Assembly: GCA_045638145.1 (NCBI GenBank)
Contig: JAZUAU010000021.1
Span: 12,889-76,888, forward strand
Source of the DNA: SFWF01 sp045638145
GTDB taxonomy: Bacteria; Bacillota; Clostridia; Oscillospirales; Acutalibacteraceae
Reading direction: 5' to 3'
DNA length: 64,000 nucleotides
Within the stretch, counting starts at the first letter, position 1. Every line of letters begins with the position of its first letter. The notes under the pieces were generated by a model that had not been told where the DNA came from, did no database searches, and was given only the letters and a program-made list of their open reading frames with translations. This document shows positions 7,971-15,789 of the stretch, one piece after another. Position numbers and translations under genes: made by a program.

Positions 7971-8825
7971 TTATTCGTAATCATAGAAGCCGTGGCCAAC
8001 CTTGCGACCTAAACGACCTTCTTTTACCAGATTTTCATAGACATCGAACATATCGGGTTTTTTACCGGTGGTTTCGTAACGATTCTTAATAATGGTGTAG
8101 GTCAGATCTATTCCGGTCAGGTCTTCCAAACGGAAAGGTCCCATCTTGTGGTTGAAGCCATATTCCATAGCGATATCAACCTCTTCAAAGGTGCAATAAC
8201 CGTTTTCTACGAGGTAACGGGCACGCTCGTACAGACCGCCCATCAGGTAGTTGCCGGCAAAGCCGGGAATTTCCTTCTTCTGCCAGATGGGTTTCTTTTC
8301 CATAAGGAGGCAGAGGTCATACACAGCCTGTGCCGTTTCGGTAGAGGTGTGAGGACCCTGTACCACCTCAACGAACTTCATAACGAGGGCAGGATTATAA
8401 AAGTGCATATTGCACATTTTGGAGGGATTCTTTACGCAATCTGCAAACTTGGAAGATATCATGAAGCTTGAGTTGGTAGCGAAAATAACATGGTCATCAA
8501 CATACTGATCAACCTCTTTAAAGAAGGCGCGCTTTACGTCCTCCTTCTCGATGATGCACTCAATAATACAATCCACCCCTTCTACCGCATCCTTGAGACT
8601 GTCAAAGGTGTGGAAACGCGCACGTGCGGCATCTACCTGCTCCTGAGTCAAACGGCCCTTTGCAACGCGGCCTGCCAGATATTCATCTGCCCATTTTTCT
8701 ACGTCGGCAAGTACCTCCGGCATCAGGTCATACACCGTCGCCTCTACACCGTAGATAGCGGCACACATCGCGATCTGACGGCCCATACGGCCGCCGCCTG
8801 CTACACATATTTTTTCAATTTTCAT
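7971..8825 (-). CDS. 3-hydroxyacyl-CoA dehydrogenase family protein
   Basis: A 284-residue protein of the HBD/FadB dehydrogenase class. The N-terminal NAD domain begins KICVAGGGRMGRQIA (GxGxMG-like). It continues with the ATNSS segment carrying the catalytic-region Ser, HFYNPALVMKFVEV (the HFxNP motif) and the C-terminal GPFRLEDLTGIDL signature. It should interconvert a 3-hydroxyacyl-CoA and 3-oxoacyl-CoA. The length matches 3-hydroxybutyryl-CoA dehydrogenases (about 282). It lies between the CoA-transferases and the SDR. Because thiolase is divergent nearby, butyryl-type or branched/aromatic acid metabolism are both possible. Confidence 0.9.
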   Translation of the reverse strand: MKIEKICVAGGGRMGRQIAMCAAIYGVEATVYDLMPEVLADVEKWADEYLAGRVAKGRLTQEQVDAARARFHTFDSLKDAVEGVDCIIECIIEKEDVKRAFFKEVDQYVDDHVIFATNSSFMISSKFADCVKNPSKMCNMHFYNPALVMKFVEVVQGPHTSTETAQAVYDLCLLMEKKPIWQKKEIPGFAGNYLMGGLYERARYLVENGYCTFEEVDIAMEYGFNHKMGPFRLEDLTGIDLTYTIIKNRYETTGKKPDMFDVYENLVKEGRLGRKVGHGFYDYE

Positions 8826-8842
8826 TTTTAATCCATCCTTTC

Positions 8843-10054
8843 TTAACCGATGCTTATAGCACCGGAAGCTTCCATAGTTTTTAGCTGATCCTCTGTATAA
8901 CCCAGTTTTTTAAGGATCTCGGCTGTGTCTGCTCCCGCTTTTGGTGCAGGGATTGTTTTGAGCTCTCCCACAGAATCCATCTCAATGGGGCTCCTGGGCA
9001 TTACGCCAGTTTTTCCGTTTTGGAAGGTCACATTTTCAAGATACCCGTTTGCCCACGCCTGTTCATCGGTAGCAATTTCGTGGAAATGTCCCATCCGAAT
9101 CATCGGCAGGTCATATTCCTTGGCAAGTGCCAGCCAATGCTCAGAGGGCTTCTTAAGGAATTCACCACTAACCTCTTCATAGTGGGCGTGACGGTTTTGC
9201 CAGCGACCGTCAGCATCGCAAAAACGAGGGTCGTCTGCCAAGTCTTCCCTTTCAATCATTTTGTACATTGAGGGGAGCTTATCAAGGGCATAGCCCGATA
9301 TGTAAATCCACTCCCCGTCCGCACATTCAAAGCACCCCGACGTGGCGCCGTGGCTCGCCCGGTCGGTAGGATACCGTCTGCCAAAGGGCGGCTGACAGGC
9401 TATTGCCATAGTGCCCATGGTAAAGATGCCATTGTGATAAAGCCCCGCACGAACGTAGTCGCCAAGACCCGTATCCTTTTTGCGGTAGAGCGCGGCACAG
9501 ATTTCACCCATTAAGAGATAACCCGTAATGGTGTCACCCATACTTGAAGGAGGTTGCACAGGCTCATAGCCATCGAGCGAAAGGTCACGCAGAAAACCGC
9601 TCTTAGCCCAAAAGGCGCTTGTGTCAAAGGCTGGTTTTTCTGCCTCGGGTCCGTTTTCACCGTAGCCGAGCAGTATTGCATAGATAAGTGCAGGGTATTT
9701 ATCCTTAATGTTGTCATAGGTCAATCCAAGCCTCTTTAGAGCCGCAGGTCTTAGATTGGTAATAAAGACATCTGCCTCGGAAAGAAGGCGGTGAAGCACC
9801 TCCAAACCCTCAGAATTTTTAAGATTTAAAACGATATGCTTTTTGCCAGCGTTGTAGATATCAAATACGGGGTTTTCTTCTGCCGAAAATTCCGACGGCA
9901 AAAAGCTTACGCCCGTTTCACGCCAAGCGTCCCCTTTTGGACCCTCAACCTTGATAACCTCGGCACCGAGGTCGGCAAGTAATCGTGCTGTAACAGGTCC
10001 CGCAACATAGGTAGAAAGCTCTACAACCTTAACACCGTTTAGCGGTTTATTCAT
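8843..10054 (-). CDS. Family III CoA-transferase (CaiB/BaiF) 1
   Basis: A 403-residue class III acyl-CoA transferase. It begins MNKPLNGVKVVELSTYVAGP with the family N-terminal G-x-x-V-x-E/D-L and the VEGPKGDAWR loop. It retains the GDTITG segment that holds the catalytic aspartate in formyl-CoA transferase. The ATG at 10054 overlaps the stop of the next CoA-transferase by 8 bp. An extended start at 10096 would lie inside that gene and lacks support. It moves CoA between two carboxylic acids by a ping-pong mechanism. It is a close paralogue of the gene at 10047-11270. Confidence 0.92.
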   Translation of the reverse strand: MNKPLNGVKVVELSTYVAGPVTARLLADLGAEVIKVEGPKGDAWRETGVSFLPSEFSAEENPVFDIYNAGKKHIVLNLKNSEGLEVLHRLLSEADVFITNLRPAALKRLGLTYDNIKDKYPALIYAILLGYGENGPEAEKPAFDTSAFWAKSGFLRDLSLDGYEPVQPPSSMGDTITGYLLMGEICAALYRKKDTGLGDYVRAGLYHNGIFTMGTMAIACQPPFGRRYPTDRASHGATSGCFECADGEWIYISGYALDKLPSMYKMIEREDLADDPRFCDADGRWQNRHAHYEEVSGEFLKKPSEHWLALAKEYDLPMIRMGHFHEIATDEQAWANGYLENVTFQNGKTGVMPRSPIEMDSVGELKTIPAPKAGADTAEILKKLGYTEDQLKTMEASGAISIG

Positions 10055-11270
10055 GTTTCTCACCCACAGCTGCTCCGTTTTCAAGCATTTTTGCAATCTG
10101 CTCTTCGCTATAACCGATCCCGCTCAAAATCTCCACCGTGTGGGCACCGTTAGGTGGACATGGCACGGTAGACGGGGTGGTAAAAGATGCCATCTCAATA
10201 GGGCTAGAAGGCATTACGTCGGTGTTGCCGTTTTGGAAGGTCACGTGTTCCACAAACCCGTTTGCCCAAGCCTGAGGATCCTCCGAAATGTCGCTGAAAT
10301 GCGCCATCCTCACGATTGGAATATCCAGCTCTTCTCCCAATTGGAGCCATTCGGCAGCAGGTTTTTGGATGAAGGCTTCGCTGATTTCTGTGTAAAGCTC
10401 GTCCACGTGATTTCTCCGCTCTGCGCCTTGAAACCGCACGTCATTCAGCAGATCGACGCGCCCAATCATTTCAAAAAGCTTTGGCTCCACCTTGGCAGAT
10501 TCACCACTAGCAAGGAAAATCCATTCGCCGTCGGCACATTGATAACTGCCGCTGGTCGCTCCGTGTTGTGCGCGAACGCGTGGATAGATGTTTCCGAATG
10601 GTTTTTGGGAAACGATAGCCATTGTGCCCATGCAGAATATACCGTTGCGAAACAGAGTGGAACTTACAAAGTCACCCTTTCCGGTGCGCACGCGGTTATA
10701 CAGCGCTGCATTAATCTCTGATAGCAAAAGATATCCTGTTGCCGTGTCGCCTACGCTGGCAGGAGTAGCAACGGGATAATACTCGTTGGTCTTTACCGAC
10801 ATATCACACAGGAATCCAGTTCGAGCCCAGAAGGCGGTAGTGTCAAAGGCAGGCTTGCCCGAATCGGGACCCTCGGGTCCGTAGCCAAGCACCATAGCGT
10901 AGATGAGCTTCGGGTACATATCCTTTATATCCTCATAGGAAAAGCCCAAACGCTTTAATGCGGCGGGGCGGGTATTGGTAATGAATACGTCGGCCTCAGC
11001 AAGCAGTTTGTGAAAAGCCTCTTTTCCCTCGGACGATTTTAGATTCAGAGAAATATGCTTTTTGCCTGTGTTGTAAATTGCAAATACGGGATTTTCCTCC
11101 ATACTGAAATGGGCGTTCATTTTAGCACCCTGCCCACGCCAAGCATCACCCGTAGGGGCCTCCACTTTTATAACGTCGGCACCCATATCTGCCATCAAAC
11201 GTGCAGTTACGGGGGCGGCAACAAAGGTAGCTAATTCCACAACCTTAAGGCCGGAAAGCGGTCCACTCAT
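10047..11270 (-). CDS. Family III CoA-transferase (CaiB/BaiF) 2
   Basis: A 407-residue paralogue of the adjacent CoA-transferase and the first gene of the minus-strand CoA operon. It starts MSGPLSGLKVVELATFVAAP and carries VEAPTGDAWRG and GDTATG, the catalytic-Asp segment. Side by side, the two proteins share most blocks (KPAFDT, AFWA, CADGEWI, FGxxYP, RAxHGATSG), so they look like a tandem duplication that has diverged. The pair may act as a heterodimer or on two substrates; sequence alone cannot decide. Confidence 0.92.
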   Translation of the reverse strand: MSGPLSGLKVVELATFVAAPVTARLMADMGADVIKVEAPTGDAWRGQGAKMNAHFSMEENPVFAIYNTGKKHISLNLKSSEGKEAFHKLLAEADVFITNTRPAALKRLGFSYEDIKDMYPKLIYAMVLGYGPEGPDSGKPAFDTTAFWARTGFLCDMSVKTNEYYPVATPASVGDTATGYLLLSEINAALYNRVRTGKGDFVSSTLFRNGIFCMGTMAIVSQKPFGNIYPRVRAQHGATSGSYQCADGEWIFLASGESAKVEPKLFEMIGRVDLLNDVRFQGAERRNHVDELYTEISEAFIQKPAAEWLQLGEELDIPIVRMAHFSDISEDPQAWANGFVEHVTFQNGNTDVMPSSPIEMASFTTPSTVPCPPNGAHTVEILSGIGYSEEQIAKMLENGAAVGEKHE

Positions 11271-11300
11271 ACAAACACTCCTTTTTGATTTTATACCACC

Positions 11301-11329
11301 ATTATAAGTAGATTACTGCGAAAAGTCAA
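11301..11329 (-). promoter_or_regulatory. Promoter of the CoA-transferase operon
   Basis: The minus strand reads TTGACT (11329-11324), a 17-bp spacer and TATAAT (11306-11301). The start of transcription is predicted about 20-30 bp ahead of the ATG at 11270. Confidence 0.8.
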
Positions 11330-11339
11330 CAACTCTATC

Positions 11340-11410
11340 CAAATATTTGTCAATTATATCGCTTAAGTCTTTTTTTGGGGGCCATTATCAGCATTTTATA
11401 CAAATATTTG
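11340..11410. promoter_or_regulatory. Pair of CAAATATTTG palindromes between divergent promoters
   Basis: The 10-bp palindrome CAAATATTTG occurs at 11340-11349, immediately upstream of the minus-strand -35, and again at 11401-11410. The copies are 61 bp apart. They are candidate operator or activator sites for the divergent CoA cluster; no binding protein is proven. Confidence 0.5.
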
Positions 11411-11436
11411 TGCCGAACCGTAAATATTATGGATTA

Positions 11437-11479
11437 ACACCAACAATGTATTGACAATTTGTTGGTGTGGTGGTATTCT
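11437..11479 (+). promoter_or_regulatory. Thiolase promoter embedded in a perfect inverted repeat
   Basis: ACACCAACAA (11437-11446) and TTGTTGGTGT (11459-11468) form a perfect 10-bp inverted repeat with a 12-bp centre. The -35 TTGACA (11451-11456) lies in that centre. After a 17-bp spacer the -10 is TATTCT (11474-11479). A protein bound to this repeat would cover the promoter, so it is a likely operator. Confidence 0.7.
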
Positions 11480-11557
11480 TAAAATTAAGCCGAGGCAATA
11501 ATTTTCGAGGCTTAATAAAACAAATCTAAATATTTTAAAGTTTTTGGAGGAATGTTT

Positions 11558-12760
11558 ATGCGTAAGGTAGTAATAGTAGACGGTGTCCGCACCGGCTTCG
11601 GTAAATTAGGAGGAAGTCTGCGCCAGTTCTCTATGTCAGATCTTGCCGCTAAGGCTATAGACGGTCTCTTAGATAAGACCCAGCTCCTTGAGCGCGGCGG
11701 TCAGGTGGAGGGTGTGTATATGGGAAGTGCCCTGCACGACCATCAGAGTCACTCGCCGGCCCGTCTGGCAGTACTTAAGTCTCGATTGGGATATGACGTT
11801 TGGACTAGCTACGTGGAGCGCCAGTGCGGTTCCGCCATCGACGCCATCAACCACGCAGCTGCAGCCATTATGATCGGCACGGCGGATATTATGATTGCCG
11901 GAGGTTCTGAATCCTACAGCCAGCTATACAGTAAATTCTCAATGAGTGTTGAGCCGTATAAGCTCATTGCTCCTGCCGCGATACCCCAGAAGCTTGCCGT
12001 CCTTCCTGAGGATAACTGTGATATGATCACCACCGCAGAAAACGTTGCGCAGATGTACGGTATCACCCGTCAGGAATGTGACGAATTTGCCTGCCGCAGT
12101 CAGATGCGTGCAGCCGCAGCCACTGAAAAGGGCTATTTCAAAGACGAAATCATCCCGGTTATCATTCCGGCAACCCGTAAAACACCGGAGATTGTTTACG
12201 ATAAGGACGAATTCCTGCGTCCTACCACCACTATGGAGGGTCTGTCCGCGTTAAAGAGTGTTAAACCGGACGGTGTGACTACTGCCGGTAACGCATCCGG
12301 TCGTAACGACGGTGCCGCAATGCTGCTACTTATGACCGAGGAGAAGGCCGCCGAGCTTGGCTACACTCCGTACGCTCGTTTCGTAATGGCTGGCAACTCC
12401 GCCCTTGACCCGAAGCTGATGGGGCTCGGTCCGGTACAGTCCAGTTTAAATGCTCTCAAGAAGGCTGGTTTAACGGTTAACGACATTGACGTATGGGAAT
12501 GCAACGAAGCCTTTGCCGTTCAGAACCTCGGCGTAATCCGCGGTATCGAGCAGGCAACAGGCTGCGCTATCGACCAGAGCAAGTGGAACCCCAACGGCGG
12601 CGCAATTTCGTTTGGTCATCCCAATGGTGCTTCCGGCGGACGTATTGCTCAATTTGCTATGCGTGAGCTCGAGAGAAGCGGTGGCAGATATGGCTTGTTC
12701 ACCTCCTGCTGTGGTGGCGGACAGGGTGTTACCACCATTATTGAAAACCTTAGAAAGTAA
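11558..12760 (+). CDS. Thiolase family acetyl-CoA acyltransferase
   Basis: A 400-residue degradative/biosynthetic thiolase that cleaves or forms 3-oxoacyl-CoA. The nucleophilic Cys is in RQCGSA near residue 90. The other active-site blocks are ECNEAFA, GGAISFGHPNGASG and the C-terminal SCCGGGQG. The ATG at 11558 has GGAGG seven bases upstream; an ATG at 11552 lies only one base after that RBS, so the later start is favoured. It is divergent from the CoA-transferase/dehydrogenase operon and shares its control region, so it probably works in the same pathway. It is followed by a strong terminator. Confidence 0.93.
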   Translation: MRKVVIVDGVRTGFGKLGGSLRQFSMSDLAAKAIDGLLDKTQLLERGGQVEGVYMGSALHDHQSHSPARLAVLKSRLGYDVWTSYVERQCGSAIDAINHAAAAIMIGTADIMIAGGSESYSQLYSKFSMSVEPYKLIAPAAIPQKLAVLPEDNCDMITTAENVAQMYGITRQECDEFACRSQMRAAAATEKGYFKDEIIPVIIPATRKTPEIVYDKDEFLRPTTTMEGLSALKSVKPDGVTTAGNASGRNDGAAMLLLMTEEKAAELGYTPYARFVMAGNSALDPKLMGLGPVQSSLNALKKAGLTVNDIDVWECNEAFAVQNLGVIRGIEQATGCAIDQSKWNPNGGAISFGHPNGASGGRIAQFAMRELERSGGRYGLFTSCCGGGQGVTTIIENLRK

Positions 12761-12779
12761 TATTTCTCATATAATATAT

Positions 12780-12816
12780 AAAGACGAAGCAATGTAAAAT
12801 TGCTTCGTCTTTTTTC
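12780..12816 (+). terminator. Rho-independent terminator after thiolase
   Basis: AAAGACGAAGCAAT, then the loop GTAAA, then ATTGCTTCGTCTTTTTT form a long perfect stem ending in a T tract. It reaches the last bases of the convergent serine hydrolase gene. Confidence 0.88.
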
Positions 12817-13951
12817 AGTATGTGATGCTAGGGTCGTAATTTAATTGTACATCGGGAATGTCAATTTTTTCTCCAAGTATGTCGGCACGCACTGTATAGT
12901 ACAGCCAGCCACGTAGAGCAGTGTTAGGAGATTTAATCACATGTTGAGCATAATAAATGGTAATATTATTCACCGGATCTACCGATGCAAAAGCACCGGC
13001 TGCACCACCCCAACCAAACTCGGTCCGTTTGGGGTTTAGCCGTGGGGTACGCATACCAAGCCCGTAGCCCACACTATCCGAGCCGTAGGTATACATTGCC
13101 CGCTGACTGTCTGTCAAGCAGTCTGTAGACATCATGATAAGGGTTTCCTTTTTTAGGATCACGTCCCCGACTCGCAGCGCCTCGAGAAACTTGATGTAGT
13201 CCTCCACCGTTGAAACGCAGCCTGCACCACCACTGGCATATTCCTTGCCAGGACGGTATGTATTCTTCCACCAAGGCTCGAATTCCTCTGTTTGGTCATT
13301 GTAACGATACTGTCTAGCGAATCCATCCCAATCCTCCATAGGATGAAGAAAATCGGAGTTTTCCATTCCCAAGGGGTCAAAAATATGCTCTTTTACATAG
13401 GTCTCAAACTTCTGCCCGGACAAGACCTCAACAAGCGCTGCAAGTACATCGTGACACAAACTGTAACACCACCCATCTCCTGGTTCAAATTCCAACGGGG
13501 CTTTTGCTATCTCATTTACCAGTGCCACCGTGGGACAGCGTCGTTGGCATGATTCATAATAGGTCTGCAATTCAGGAGTTTGTAAATTATAATTAAAACC
13601 TGCGGTCATTTCGAATAGGTGATGAATCTTAATAGGAAGTTTCGCCTTTTCAATGCCCGTTTCTGTTTTTACGTTCATTTCCCCAAAGACAGGCATAAAG
13701 TCCGAAAGATTATCCTCCAAAGAGAACTTGCCCTTTTCCCACAACTGCATAGCCGCCACGCAGGTAATAAGCTTGGAACAGGAATAAATATGATATTTTT
13801 CCTTGCCCGATAAAGGAATCTTCTTATCCGGATCGGCATAGCCGCCCATGTGCCGCAAAATGCACTTTCCGTCCTTGTAAACGATCAGGTCAAAACAAGG
13901 AATACCCATATCCAAAAATTTCTGGCACAATGCTTTTGTTTGCTCGAACAT
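12815..13951 (-). CDS. Serine hydrolase, beta-lactamase/esterase family (class C fold)
   Basis: A 378-residue protein of the beta-lactamase-related family. It has the S-x-x-K catalytic motif SCSK (residues 57-60), a tyrosine motif region WCYSLCHDV, and a C-terminal GWGGAAGAF in place of the KTG box. No signal peptide is seen, so it is probably a cytoplasmic esterase, transesterase or peptidase rather than an antibiotic-resistance enzyme. The ATG at 13951 follows AGAGGTGATCGT. It sits between the thiolase and the AraC regulator, so it may hydrolyse an ester substrate feeding the CoA cluster; that link is inferred from position only. Confidence 0.85.
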   Translation of the reverse strand: MFEQTKALCQKFLDMGIPCFDLIVYKDGKCILRHMGGYADPDKKIPLSGKEKYHIYSCSKLITCVAAMQLWEKGKFSLEDNLSDFMPVFGEMNVKTETGIEKAKLPIKIHHLFEMTAGFNYNLQTPELQTYYESCQRRCPTVALVNEIAKAPLEFEPGDGWCYSLCHDVLAALVEVLSGQKFETYVKEHIFDPLGMENSDFLHPMEDWDGFARQYRYNDQTEEFEPWWKNTYRPGKEYASGGAGCVSTVEDYIKFLEALRVGDVILKKETLIMMSTDCLTDSQRAMYTYGSDSVGYGLGMRTPRLNPKRTEFGWGGAAGAFASVDPVNNITIYYAQHVIKSPNTALRGWLYYTVRADILGEKIDIPDVQLNYDPSITY

Positions 13952-14051
13952 ACGATCACCTCTAAGCCTAATTGTACCACAAACTTTTAAAAAAAACAAC
14001 CCTACAGATTATGTAAATCAGTGCTTGTTTTGGTGGATTGCAGATTATCTC

Positions 14052-14080
14052 TTGTCTGTTCCGTTCGTTTGTGATATAAT
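14052..14080 (+). promoter_or_regulatory. Promoter of the AraC regulator
   Basis: TTGTCT (14052-14057), a 17-bp spacer and TATAAT (14075-14080), 22 bp before the start codon. Confidence 0.75.
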
Positions 14081-14101
14081 TAATAATAGGAGGTGGTTTA
14101 T

Positions 14102-14986
14102 ATGCAATCTCATATACTTTGGGTCGCGCGCTCCTACACAATGCCTCAATCCGGTGTAAAGCCGCACACTCATCCCTACTGCCATATGTTTCTGGTTGAA
14201 GCAGGCACCTGCCGTATGACTGTGGATAAAACGGTATACGATTTAGAGGTGGGGGAATGCGTGCTTATTCCACCAAATACCGAGCACGGCTACACAAACC
14301 TTACCGAGAACCCTATTCAATATCTGGAGCTAAAGTTTGTAGTAGAGAAAAATCCCGACTTTGTATTAACAAAGGATCCCCTTGTGGCAGAACTGTTTAA
14401 ACGAGTGGTTAAGGAATATCCCGAACGCGGCAGTTTGGCCGACCGTTCTGCATGTGCATATTTAACCGCCTTGCTATATGCCATTGCACCAAAAGAATCT
14501 CCCGAAGCCCTTTACCGCTTCCGTCACGTAGGCGCAACCGAATGCAGTGAGATGACCCAACAGGTAATAAGCTATCTTGAGGACCATTACCGAGAAGACC
14601 TGCGACTTGATGACATAGCACAGGCGGTGGGTTACAACAAAAGTTACCTTTGTGTCGTCTTTAAAAAGGATGCCGGTTTTACCATTTTGGATTGCCTTAA
14701 TACCATTCGTGTCCACCGCGCCGCAGAGCTAATCGTCTATAGCGACCATAGTCTGCAACAGGTAGCGGATTTGTGTGGCTTTGCATCGGTCACCCACTTT
14801 AACCGTGTGTTTCTTAAATACGTGGGAATTACTCCCGGTCAATGCCGTCGGGCATACCCGATGGATGTTCTCTTCGAGTCGGACAAACCAATGCCGCTTG
14901 GCGACCGTCCCAGCAGGTTTATGTACAGTGTTCTCGCCCACAAGACCATCACAACCGAAATGATTCAAGAAATGGACTCTGAATGA
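14102..14986 (+). CDS. AraC-family transcriptional regulator with cupin domain
   Basis: A 294-residue regulator. An N-terminal cupin ligand domain (residues about 10-90, with VKPHTHPYCHMFLVEAG and PPNTEHGY) is followed by a C-terminal pair of HTH motifs (about 165-265, with LDDIAQAVGYNKSYLCVVFKK and QVADLCGFASVTHFNRVFLKY). The ATG at 14102 is preceded by AGGAGGTGG, which overlaps an alternative GTG start. It is a good candidate for control of the neighbouring CoA cluster or the MFS transporter downstream, probably sensing a small acid or sugar. Confidence 0.92.
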   Translation: MQSHILWVARSYTMPQSGVKPHTHPYCHMFLVEAGTCRMTVDKTVYDLEVGECVLIPPNTEHGYTNLTENPIQYLELKFVVEKNPDFVLTKDPLVAELFKRVVKEYPERGSLADRSACAYLTALLYAIAPKESPEALYRFRHVGATECSEMTQQVISYLEDHYREDLRLDDIAQAVGYNKSYLCVVFKKDAGFTILDCLNTIRVHRAAELIVYSDHSLQQVADLCGFASVTHFNRVFLKYVGITPGQCRRAYPMDVLFESDKPMPLGDRPSRFMYSVLAHKTITTEMIQEMDSE

Positions 14987-15034
14987 TTTTCCCGTCAAGC
15001 AATGTACTCATAACTGCAAATAAGTAAAAACAAT

Positions 15035-15064
15035 GGGGCTCAAAGCATTATGACTTTGAGCCCC
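15035..15064. terminator. Perfect 11-bp hairpin after the AraC gene
   Basis: GGGGCTCAAAG (15035-15045) pairs with CTTTGAGCCCC (15054-15064). There is no T tract on the plus strand, but on the minus strand it is followed by ATTGTTTTTAC. It is probably a terminator of low efficiency for the AraC transcript. Confidence 0.5.
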
Positions 15065-15177
15065 AACAAACTTATTATAACAAACCGTCTACTTCTCGTC
15101 AATATTTTTTGAACCTCGTCGGGAAATTTCTCCATTTCGCATAAGTATAAAACAGGAATTTTGGGTAATTTGTCGTA

Positions 15178-15206
15178 TTGAAAAAATCTTCCTTCTGTGG
15201 TATATT
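15178..15206 (+). promoter_or_regulatory. Promoter of a candidate non-coding RNA
   Basis: TTGAAA (15178-15183), a 17-bp spacer and TATATT (15201-15206). No credible protein start follows, only the three-codon ATG at 15236. Confidence 0.7.
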
Positions 15207-15212
15207 AAAGAC

Positions 15213-15580
15213 ACAGAAAGGAACGGGTGATTCCAATGAACAGGTAACCTAAATTCTGAATGCTCTGTTTTAAAAAGAAGACAGTGAACCGATTCCGCTG
15301 AAAAAGCAAGTATAAATAATTAAAAAGGATGTTATTAAAAACACAGAGCGTTCGGATTGACATAGCTTTCGGAGACTTTAAACGCCGCATTAGAGGTTCC
15401 CGCTTTACGGGAGAGTGTAAAGGCACGAAATTTTGCGAAACGGAAAAGTGAAGAATGAAAGCAGATTCCGAAGAAAGAGAGGTATAACAAAAAGATGCTC
15501 GATATCAAGAGTGAACAAAAATAACCCTTGACCGAAGAAAAAGCGTGTAAAGAAACGCTCGGTCAAGGGTTATTTTCTTT
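15213..15580 (+). ncRNA. Candidate structured non-coding RNA, about 370 nt
   Basis: This stretch has a promoter at its left end, a terminator at its right end and no convincing ORF. Thirteen contiguous pairs, including two G-U, join 15255-15267 (TCTGAATGCTCTG) with 15344-15356 (CAGAGCGTTCGGA). A second nested set joins GCTTTC (15365) with GAAAGC (15457), CTTTA (15376) with TAAAG (15418), and TTCCCG (15397) with CGGGAG (15408). The end is a 16-bp perfect terminator stem at 15520-15535/15559-15574 followed by TTTTCTTT. It does not match what I know of tmRNA, RNase P RNA, 6S RNA or SRP RNA. Two tiny ORFs (MNR at 15236 and MLDIKSEQK at 15494) could be leader peptides. The structure was found by eye and no covariation test was possible. 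Confidence 0.5.
15520..15580 (+). terminator. Strong terminator of the candidate RNA
   Basis: AATAACCCTTGACCGA (15520-15535) pairs perfectly with TCGGTCAAGGGTTATT (15559-15574). An inner AGCGT/ACGCT pairing sits in the loop and TTTTCTTT follows. Confidence 0.85.
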
Positions 15581-15592
15581 CAGATATCACAG

Positions 15593-15689
15593 CTCAAAAG
15601 CAAAAGGCTTTTGAGTGAGAAGCAGTTTTGTGGCAAGGAAATTTAACCTCAGGCATAGCCGAAAGCAAAAGACACTTTGGGTCTTTTTT
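15593..15689 (+). other. Second hairpin-plus-terminator segment before the MFS gene
   Basis: CTCAAAAG/CTTTTGAG (15593-15600/15608-15615) forms one hairpin. AAAAGAC/GTCTTTT (15667-15673/15681-15687), with a T tract, forms a terminator-like one. It may be a second short structured element. No riboswitch class was recognised. The MFS promoter lies after it, so it does not attenuate that gene. Confidence 0.4.
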
Positions 15690-15708
15690 CTGTATTGTTC
15701 GATATTTA

Positions 15709-15737
15709 TTGACAAAATGGTATTTTTAAGCAATAAT
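15709..15737 (+). promoter_or_regulatory. Promoter of the MFS transporter gene
   Basis: TTGACA (15709-15714), a 17-bp spacer and AATAAT (15732-15737). Confidence 0.65.
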
Positions 15738-15789
15738 TATAATACAGCAATTTTAATTTTGACTAAACGACTTTGAAAGGAAACTGTAT

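Noticed and set aside
12815..13951. Beta-lactamase (antibiotic resistance) gene
   Set aside because: It has SxxK but no KTG box or signal peptide, so an esterase or related hydrolase is more likely.
15205..15426. Minus-strand 73-codon reading frame in the non-coding stretch
   Set aside because: No RBS, no homology pattern, and it overlaps paired segments of the candidate RNA on the other strand.
15593..15689. Riboswitch for the MFS transporter
   Set aside because: A promoter lies after this segment and no conserved aptamer core was recognised, so it cannot be shown to control that gene.
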